Assembly: GCA_015680685.1 (NCBI GenBank)
Contig: MNCI01003361.1
Span: 144,596-208,595 of the forward strand
Direction of reading: 5' to 3'
Source: Gnetum montanum
Taxonomy: Eukaryota; Streptophyta; Gnetopsida; Gnetales; Gnetaceae
DNA: 64,000 nt
Shown here: piece by piece, positions 55,433 through 64,000 of the stretch
How positions within the stretch are numbered: the stretch's first letter is position 1
How the letters are laid out: every line of letters begins with the position of its first letter
Position numbers and translations under genes: made by a program
Notes under the pieces: generated by a model
Databases searched by the model: none
What the model was told of the DNA's origin: nothing
The model's input: the letters and a program-made list of their open reading frames with translations, nothing else

Positions 55433-56085
55433 ACAACTACGATATACATAATATTCCTAATTCATACATCAAGTTTCTTCTACTTGATTCACTAGTTAAG
55501 TTCGTCAACAACATGTGCATATGTATGTATATTTAAAAGAATCATTCATACTAAGTGAAACATATCTCTTTCTGACCTTAAAGCATAATATAAAGAATCC
55601 TTGTTTCTTCTTTTCTTTCCAACTCTCATTGTTGAATAATTAGAATTTGCATAGTAGTCCTTAGAAATAAGATATCCAAAACTTATATAAATACACACCA
55701 AGGTAAGTACATGAGATACCCACATTCATACACACACACAATCCACATAGAAACATTCTAATTAATTTAAGAACTCATTTTAAGGCACTTATGTCATGCA
55801 ACGCATAAAAATAAAAGCATGGTAATAACCTCATAAATAATATTTTAGCTTCCTTTCTACTCAACATTCTTTGCATCAATCACACAACACACACTAGCAT
55901 AACTTAGATCAATCACAAAGAAGAATAATTGGTCATCCAACCAATCCTCAATAGAAGCACATCAGCAACACTCTAAATCTACCGCGATCATAAAACTTAT
56001 AGATATTTCTATAAATCAACACTATCCATACACATCATCATAACAAAGCAGACTTACACACCTTACCACAAACTCTAAGATGAAA
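55433..56085. other. Unassigned AT-rich stretch
   Basis: No domain or repeat recognised between the poly(A) tail and the copia fragment. Contains a short ACACACAC tract near 55730. Confidence 0.3.
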
Positions 56086-56089
56086 ACTC

Positions 56090-57470
56090 AAGAATGTTGG
56101 GACATTACACTAAGACAAGGGAAGGATACTTTGTAGGATATGGAATTCATATAAAAGGATACTATATTTGGGATCCAAAACTTAAGAAACTAGTTATTAC
56201 TAGAGATGTTACATTTAATGAACAGGAACTTTATAAGAAAAGAAAGGTTGTGAAACTACAAAACATAACTCTTACAAAGAAGAAATTGATAAAAATAATC
56301 CTAGATTGAAATCTCATACTCAAGATTATCACTAGCATAAAAAGCTTACAAATCAAAGTGATAATACAATCGTAAGAGTTCAAACTTTAAATAATAAAGA
56401 CTATCCTTTTGATAATACTATCTCTAATAATGAAAGAAGTATGGAACCAAAGAGATCTAGAGAAAGAAAGCAAATCATTAAAAGTGCTAGTGTGTAGACC
56501 AATTTAGATACAAATGAACCAAGACTAATAAGAAGTCAATACCATGAGCTTTATCGTAATGATATTATTGCCAATATTATGATTCTAAGCAAAGATATTA
56601 CAAAGACAATGACTAAGGCATTTAATACGAATCACTAGAGAAAGGTAATGGAGGCTGACATCTCTATCATAGAAAAGAGAGAAGTTTAAGAATTAATTCC
56701 TTGTTCCAAGAATCCTTGCCCTATTAAAAATCATTGAACATTTATAACTAAGCTGAAAGAGGATGGTACATTAGACAAATACAAAGCTAAGTTGATGGCT
56801 AAAGAATTTTCTGAAGTAAAAGGCATAGACTACAAAAGAAACATCTTCACCCACTACTGATATAGTCACCTTTCAAATAATCATCTCCCTATCTACAAAG
56901 ATGAAGTGGAAAATCCATCAAATTAATGTTAAGCCAACCAAAAGTATTCATAAAGGATGATAAGCTAGTATGCAAGTTATGAAGGGTAATTTATGGATTA
57001 CAACAAGCTCCTAGAGTTTGTTATCAAAAGATTAAAAAATTCTTAATCAACTATGAATTTGTCAAGTCACAAAAGGACAGTAATCTTTATGTCTTAAAAA
57101 ATAAAGCAAACTTACAAAGGGTACTAGCCTTCCATGTAAATGATAAAATCATAGCTACAATGGAACTTAAAACCATGGAGCAATTCGTACATCAACTGTC
57201 ATTACGATTTGATATCTCCAACTTAGACTTGATATATTATTATCTGGAGATAGAAATAAATCACAAAGTAGGTAAAATCATATTTTCTTAGGCCAAATAC
57301 ACTACAAATTTGTTGAAAAAATATGATATGTTCAATTGCAAAGAGGCACATATTTCCATGACACCTAGCTTTAAGATAAGCATTGAAGAAGAACTAATAG
57401 ATCTAATGCAAAATCATCAAATTACTAATTTACTTATATATCTTACGAATACTTATGTAGTGTAATAAGA
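56090..57470 (+). pseudogene. Ty1/copia pol: integrase end and reverse transcriptase
   Basis: The frame 56094-56309 reads TKTREGYFVGYGIHIKGYYI, WDPKLKKLVITRDVTFNE, the conserved end of copia integrase (..C.FLGY.....GYRLWD...+K...SRDV.F.E). RT follows near 56740: TKLKEDGTLDKYKAKLMAKE, FSEVKGIDYK, then IYGLQQAPRVCYQKIKKFL, INYEFVKSQKDSNLYVL, then LAFHVNDKIIATM. The catalytic YVDD is H-V-N-D (57133-57144). The connection follows with LDLIYYYLEIEINHKVGKI and YTTNLLKKYDMFNCKEAHIS. RNase H is missing: the match ends at about 57470. Stops and frameshifts throughout. Confidence 0.85.
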
Positions 57471-57599
57471 AATCTTGGGTGGCCATTTTCCACCATTAAC
57501 CAATTTCTTACCCTTAATATCTCTAGTTTGAAACATAAATAAAGTACCTTTGCAGTCGAAATTCAAGGACTCTTTCTCCTTCTACTTCGACTTTGAAGA

Positions 57600-59960
57600 T
57601 GCTCCACGAAGACTTATTCCTAAGCTAGTTGTGTCCAAAAGTAAGGTGCCCTAGGCAGTACCTGATAAATCACACTTTTTGGATGTTGTGTTGACAAGTC
57701 ATGTTAAGATAGGCTACATCAACAGGCATACATCGACACAGGTGGCAACTGCATTTACTTTAAGATTGCATCCTACCACCCAAATCCAACAATAAGACCT
57801 AGCAAGGTAACTGCTTTCTCTGCCTAAGTATGCACTGTTCTAAGCAAAAAATTTCCTATCAACCTTCATCTGCTCATCTATCTGGACATAGAGAAGTGCT
57901 TTAAGGAGAATGAGAAGGGAAGGAAGACACTCCCTTTTCCATGCCTCATCTGAAAACTATGCAAAAGGGAAGGTATAACATGCTACGCCAATGATATGAT
58001 TCATCATGCTCCTACTATATCATGGCAGGAGATGATGAGGGACAAGGCAGCAGCTAAGTTGCAAGAAGAGGTAAGGCCAACACCGCCACTACCTACAAGA
58101 GAAATTACACCATAAGCACTTGCAGCTATAGAAAGGCTCCAAAAACTTCGTGAGTAGCAACTTCAACAACAACAAGGCTCAACAAGAGATGGGAAGCTAT
58201 TAGTTTACTATCTAGTCCTAAGCCATCTTAATGAGGTCACTAAGACCATTAGCTAGCTACACCAAAATTGTCTTGTTGTTCTTAGCGCAAAAAGACTAGG
58301 TACCTGGGAGACCAAATCTAAGTGCTTGAGAGGTCACAGTATTCATCCCTGGGTAAACATTGCCTAAAATCTTAAGGAATGCCATGATTTTCTCTGTTAG
58401 ATTAGAAAAGGATAAAGAAACAACCGTCCTGGTCATGTAGTACAAAGACCAAAAAATAGTGGCAACAGTGGTGGTCAAAAAGGTATTTGAAGTCTTGAAT
58501 GCTCCTACAGCAACTGTACCAAACATTGTTGTAATGGTGGACAACCAGATGTTCGCAAGAGTAGGGAGTGGTCAACTAAGCACTGCCCAACATGAATAAG
58601 TGTTGGAATGACTGGTGGAAGCCAGGCAATTGCTTTCTTAGATCTTTGATCTTTCAGATGAAAACATTGCTACCCAGCCAAAGCTGCTTGAGACACAAGG
58701 TAAACTACTCATTGCTAGTACCCAACTAAAGGAAGCATCTACCGAGATTCAATGGTTGGCTAGTGAGGTTGTGGAGTTGTGGGCCCATCTCTCCAACCTC
58801 ATCATTCTCAGGCTAAACCTCACAAGTAATGAAGCTTTTTGACAGCTTTAGCATAGACTACAAGAGGCCAAGAATGCAAAGGAAGGAGTGGTCTTTGATG
58901 CATCCTTGTTAGAGGTCATGGCCTCAACATCAACAAGGACTTGTCATAAGTCCAAAAAAAAAACTTGATCTTGACCAAAGATAACCATCATTTGTTAAAT
59001 GTTGAGTAGCAAAAGGACCAAATGGTCAAGTTTGTTCACCAACAATAGGAATAGCTAGCCAAGGTTAACCTTGATCTAAGAAGGTTGGCAGTTAAGAATA
59101 AAAATCTCTCAATGGAGGAAGTCCATGTGCTTCACTAAAAAAAGCCAATGAGGTAGCTGCCTAGAAAAACAAGGCCCTAAAGTTTAAACGGGTGAAGAAC
59201 CACTATAGGGACTAAGCTGGGTTCCTTAAGAAGATCAATGAGAAGGAGATCCAATTAGAAAAGGTGAGATAAACAAAGCTCTCAAACAACTTTAACAAAG
59301 AGGTGACATGTGGCAACCCATCATTAATGAATTGAACACGTACAACAAAGTTGCAAATTGAAGAGATGACCGAATACATAAAGCTTGTCAACCTCTGCTA
59401 TGTAAACTTGGCTATGCTAATAGTGGGAAGGCTAAGGACCAAGTTGGAAAAACAAGTGGTTAGTTCCTACCTCTTATATGAGATGGAATTCAAGCATCAC
59501 AAGAAAACAAAACAACAATTAGAGACAGTCAACACAGAGCTTGAAGTTTTTAGAAGTAAATTCAATGATCAACGATTCATTGCTAATAACCTGGCCTGAA
59601 AAATGAGTGACTATCATAAACTATAGAACTTGGTAAAGACATTCAACATCAAACGTAAACAATTTGTAACATGGTTCATCAACGCGAAGGAATTGTTCCC
59701 TTCGATGTCTTACCTGTGGGACATTCCTATTGCAGCCCACATCGATGAAGCTGTGTGGGCTGCCTCCAATCCATATGATAAAGAGGAAAAGATGAAAGCA
59801 TCACTTGATGCTTTCAAGCTTCCACCAGTAGCAACAGCAACAGTAGGTCAATCTCAAGCACCACCAGCACTAGATCCTAGCAAAGGACCTTTAATGTCAT
59901 AGGAGCCTCCACCTCCGAGCACTATTTCAGAATCTGCCACGTCTTCAGCAACTCTACAAA
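57600..59960 (+). pseudogene. Third ORF of a family B Athila-like element, with coiled-coil region
   Basis: Near 57720-58110 the plus strand reads YFKIASYHPNPTIRPSKV, then INLHLLIYLDIEKCFKENEK, GRKTLPFPCLI, then GITCYANDM, homologous to the minus-strand copy at 7760-8793. From 58650 to 59600 the readings are helix-rich: TQLKEASTEIQWLASEVVEL, then HKKTKQQLETVNTELEVFRS. The last frame (59630-59902) reads FNIKRKQFVTWFINAKELF, then AVWAASNPYDKEEKMKASLD and a Pro/Ala tail. The ORF ends about 220 bp before the 3' LTR, the place of the env-like ORF in Athila. No transmembrane segment or signal peptide is visible. Many stops. Confidence 0.6.
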
Positions 59961-60166
59961 GCATCAACTGAAATTGTTATAAAGTATCCAATATTGTTGT
60001 ATTGGACACTAATTTTTGTAATCTTGTACAATCTAGCACTCGAAGTTTGTAGAGACAGTTTGTTTGTCGGTTTGTTTCTTTGGTAGTTAATAAATTCCAT
60101 ACTTTCTCAAATTTTGTAAGAAGCTCAATCCTACTTTTGTTCACTCAAGGATAAGTTTTCAGTTAC

Positions 60167-60180
60167 TTGTGGGGGTATAA
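60167..60180 (+). promoter_or_regulatory. Polypurine tract before LTR B
   Basis: TTGTGGGGGTATAA lies directly before the TGAGTC start of the LTR, parallel to CGTGGGGATACGA before LTR A. Confidence 0.6.
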
Positions 60181-61059
60181 TGAGTCATTTTAAGATATGC
60201 TATTCAATGGGCATGCGTCAATGCAGCCTCGTCTACGTATCTACATCGACACATGGTTAGATGCATCAACACTGATGTAATTAGGGCCTATATAAATGAG
60301 GCTGCCAGCTGCATTTATAACATCTGAGATTAGTAGCATAGTGAAGCCCTTGCAATTTTATTTCTTCATAGTTAGAATATTTTCTTTCTAAATGCCCATA
60401 GTGTGATTTAAAGAGATTTTACAATACTTTATTCGAACACCTTATACCTAAACGCATTGGTGTAAATGGCAATAAAGTCAAAATTTCTAATATTCATTGT
60501 AGCACTTGGATCAGTTTGCTCTTTCCTATTTGCATGTCACTTTTCATGCAATTTACATTCATGGTTTTAATTAATTAATATACTTAACAATAACTATGTA
60601 AGTAAGACCACTTTGAGCATGACATATTACACTTGGTAACCCAATATTAGCCATTTGGTACACCCAATAATAGCCATTTGGTAACCTAGTAGCATTGATA
60701 CTAGTTTTGGATGTGAAAAGTAAGTGGGATTGGCTACTTTACATTAGGGTAGTTAGTTACTAGATTAGCTAAGTAGTTAAATAGTTAATTATTAAATCTT
60801 CATTTACTCATCCAACTATTAAGATAAAATATATATATAAGAATATTTATAAAAAATGAATATCATGTGCCTTAACTCACATTTAACCATATGTACTGAT
60901 AACAAAAGTGTGAGTTAGGAAGACAACGATTATAGAACCCCTTGCTTCACAATTTAAGACTAAGGTAACTTAGGAACTAAGTCCACAAAATTTGACCAGA
61001 TTACATGTGAATGCTTGTGATTCATATGGTTGGATGTAGGTGATACCCACTACTCATCA
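60181..61059 (+). mobile_element. 3' LTR, family B
   Basis: From TGAGTCATTTTAAG to ...GATACCCACTACTCATCA. Collinear, as reverse complement, with 17641-18544 and 25917-26858 (for example TTGAGCATGACATATTACAC, TTGGATGTGAAAAG). The TATA box is CCTATATAAATG at 60288-60299, preceded by short GCATCAACACTGATG- and GACGCATG-type repeats. It ends the element whose third ORF is at 57600-59960. Confidence 0.8.
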
Positions 61060-64000
61060 TGTGTGTTAGATTAACTTTATGACCAAAATTTCTATATCAA
61101 TAGATTGTTTAGTCTACTTGTAAAAACATTGCCCTAAAGTTGTCTAGCATCCCAAGGGATTCACTAACATCCAATGGATCTAGGGCGGAAGACCTAGGGA
61201 ATACGCATCTAACAAGCAAGCAACCCAAGAGAGTGCAAGCAGCAACACAACTTCTTATTATATGTATGGGAATGCACCTCACGGAGGATAACTAACTCCA
61301 AATGAGGACCTTGCAAACAAGCACACCTATAGACAACATCGGTGGAAGGGGAAACAATGCATCTACAAGGGGTGGCACCTCACCCCCAAAACCCTCACGA
61401 TTTGGTACAAGGTGTGGCTTGGCACTCCACCAAAACTATCCAATCTTGGCTACTTACATATCTACAACCACCGTAGAATCAGGGCCATGTAGTTCTCCAA
61501 GTGAGGGCAGTATGAAGAAAACTTAGAGAGAGTTGCAACAAGAGGGTGTCCTGCTGCTGGCTTGGTACTGCCAAGCTAGGATGGGTTTTCTAACACTTGA
61601 GATTGACCCAAGGGCACCTCAGAGTGTTCCATGGCCCCAAAACCATAGGGAGAGCCTAGGAGAACCACCACCTTGGGACATCTCTCACAATCCTCCCTGG
61701 AACAAAAGAAGCAACATCCTCAAAGCAAAGCTTAGGATGACTTTGAAAGTACACTTCAAGTATGGGTTTGGAAATCCGTCAACTCCGGGAAACTAGTCAA
61801 CTTAATTGACACTAGGCTTGAAGAAAGGTACCAACCCCAACACCTAATACATCCTTCCATCTAATGCCTTGCATGAAATGCAAAGGGCACTTGGAGGAAT
61901 CCCAAAGACTTTCCCTACTCTATGACAAGTGAGAGTAGTCCAACCCAAAGGGCCAGCATCTCTAAGGCATCCCCTACATCTGTCCTTTCTTAGGTCTAGA
62001 GACTTATCTTACCTATGCAAGAAGACAGCTCTTCTTCCACAAGTCCAACCGAATTCCTTTGTGAATGGCATCTCAACACCCATCAATTTTCTTCATTTTT
62101 TTATTTGATTTTTTATCATCGATTTTGAGGGCTCACCAAGGCCACTACCCATGGTGATGGACTTGAGAACATAAAATCGAGAGGGAGAACATGCTCCAAA
62201 AGAGCCTTGTCTCTGCAAGCAACTCATGCTTGCCAAAACTCCACATTCTACTACTCGCATCCAAACCCATGGGGTCTCACCAGTGTAACCATCTAAGCAC
62301 AAAATCCATGCATCTATATCATGCACATTTTTTCCCATCATGTTTGTTCAAGCTAGTATGAAGGGAGTTGAGCATGTTCTCCCTTCAAAACAAGGTACAA
62401 AGGTAGATCTTTTGAGCTTGACCTTGCCATCCATAGACACACTAGCATCGCATTTCTCATTTCACCATCCAACACTATTCCATTTCCACAATATAAGAGA
62501 AGATCCAAATTTTGTTTGGAAAACTTCTCCAATAGGCTATCATAACATACAAACCCAAACTATCATCAAGAACCTTTGCAATTGTCCAACATTGAGAATG
62601 CCTACTCAAATATTAGAACAAGTGGAGGATATGTTGGGAAGCCAACCCCAAGACAACTCTTCATACACACGTCTCATGTTAACCGCTATCACATCATCAA
62701 TTGTAACCATCATGTCTTGTTCAGGGGAAAGGATCAACCACACATGCAACTTACATGCTATCCTTCCCACTCTAAGATATGGGACAAGCATCATTTTCTG
62801 AACACTTGGTCCAGGAAAGCATATAGTCACCTTTGAGGACAACCACAATTATGAATTCTCCAAGGAACATCTAGGTTCCTAGGATTTGAATTTTCCTACC
62901 GTGTCAGGAACAACCACAACTCCCGATCAATACCTTTCATTTGATTTTTGAACCTTAGAAAATATCCTCTTTGGGAGGTTTCTTCAGTAGGCAAGTACAG
63001 TAATCCAACTACACCTCACCCAAGATACATAACCAAGTAATCCACATAGCCAACACAATCGTATCGTCAAACTACTATCGGCAGAGGGAAGACATCGATT
63101 TACAGGTCTTACCCACACTCGATTAGACCTTAAGAACAACTCAAGAAGCAAAAGAGTTCATCCCTCAAAATTTTACCAAGAGGGATTTTTGTTTCATCCT
63201 AGGAGATCTAGGTTTTCATTTCATACATCTCAATCCATTTACAACAATTGTGATGCACAAGGCCGCACCATTGCCTATTACCATCCAGCCCAAACATAAA
63301 CATGAGTCAACAAGAACATTTTGCCCATAGGAGGACTAGGTCCTCAAGACAGTTTTACAAAGAATGGGCTTCACCAACATCAACTACCAACTCAAAACAA
63401 TACACAACTCGTCCCCGAAGGGTTTACAATAAGTATGGTCTACCAGAGGACCCCAACAAGGAAGTCCCTGTGAAGCCCCAAAAGCTGAGAGAGAGTACAT
63501 AAAATCATACCTTGCTTACAAGAAAGGAGATATGTACATCAACAACACTACCTCTGAAACAAGGTTCCATGAATTCCACTAGGGTAACAACATTCTATCT
63601 CCAAAAACAAGCCCCAAGAGTTCACAAACATGGGACTATTGATAGGAACAAGTCCCAAACATCAACTGCCTATAGATCCCATCTAGGGAACAACTATCTC
63701 AATACAATTTGCATCATTATTTTGGGAACTAAAGAGGGCTTCCATCATAATGGCATAGGATCAAAGAATCACCAGGTAATATAGTGCTCAGCCCTGCTAT
63801 CCCACCAAAGAGGTTAGGACACTAACATGAATTAACAATACACCAAAGAAATGGGACAATACATTAGGGAGAGATAGTGTGATACATCAATGTGCACAAG
63901 GAACAGAGTACACAGAGGAGATTTCGCAAGACACCATAGCTTGCTAGGCACAATGAGTCCCAAGTCATGAATCACACCATAGTCCACAAAAGCACCAATA
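61060..64000. other. Unassigned, less AT-rich region with many short open frames
   Basis: From about 61150 the base composition shifts to more C and G and open frames of 66-153 codons become frequent on the plus strand (61302-61526, 61533-61796, 62340-62801, 62576-62836, 63302-63502, 63512-63784). Readings such as RVVQPKGPASLRHPL, then HLSFLRSRDLSYLCK, or SGTTTTPDQYLSFDF, then LENILFGRFL look protein-like through stops, but I recognise no domain. It could be a decayed gene, an unfamiliar gag or a pseudogene of a long noncoding transcript. No primer site follows the LTR at 61059. Confidence 0.35.

Overview
The window looks like nuclear DNA of a seed plant with a large, repeat-rich genome. It is AT-rich and holds no intact protein-coding gene. 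Almost everything recognisable is broken LTR retrotransposons of plant types (Ty3/gypsy Athila-, Tat- and chromovirus-like; Ty1/copia including a Sirevirus) and plant L1-like LINE pieces, many inserted into one another. The only host-like pieces are a partial TIR exon near 10.7 kb and one possible 42-nt exon near 29.7 kb. The TIR motif (DVFINHTGPDTK) resembles the DVFINHRGPD type I associate with conifer TIR proteins, so a gymnosperm is my best guess; this is inference.

Layout. 1-701: end of an Athila-type LTR (family A). 702-4445: a decayed Tat-type gypsy internal region (gag end, protease, archaeal-type RNase H, RT, RNase H, integrase zinc region). 4625-5035: a minisatellite built of GCGTAGCAC-type units. 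5085-7760: a minus-strand chromovirus (RT, protease, gag, PBS, LTR stub). 7760-9077: a minus-strand third ORF of an Athila-like element with a possible intron in front. 10671-10955: TIR exon, directly followed by an LTR U3 fragment. 10976-18544: minus-strand Athila-like element with a nearly complete but inactivated pol and its 5' LTR (family B). 20.2-21.8 kb: a noncoding repeat (R) present again inverted at 52.7-54.4 kb. 21.8-24.3 kb: LINE, copia and gypsy scraps. 25917-26858: solo LTR of family B. 27.0-28.4 kb: minus-strand chromovirus RT/RNase H. 28.5-32.6 kb: LINE pieces, a SINE-like tract, the possible 42-nt exon and a degenerate tandem array with a unit of about 235 bp. 33.1-37.2 kb: minus-strand Tat/Ogre-like element with LTR. 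37.25-40.63 kb: a gag-only Athila derivative with 3' LTR (family A). 41.3-45.6 kb: further scraps including a second Tat gag-protease. 45668-51320: a Sirevirus deletion derivative with both LTRs and gag but no pol. 54.4-55.4 kb: a poly(A)-ended LINE-like insertion. 56.1-57.5 kb: copia pol. 57.6-61.06 kb: the 3' part of a family B element with its third ORF, polypurine tract and LTR. 61.06-64 kb: a less AT-rich stretch that I could not assign.

Nothing here works together as a pathway. The themes are serial nesting, loss of polymerase active sites, LTR promoters of unrelated families that each carry short palindromic repeats just upstream of the TATA box, and Athila-like elements whose third ORF begins exactly at a splice-acceptor-like AG. 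All coordinates of decayed features are approximate to tens of bases unless a motif is cited.
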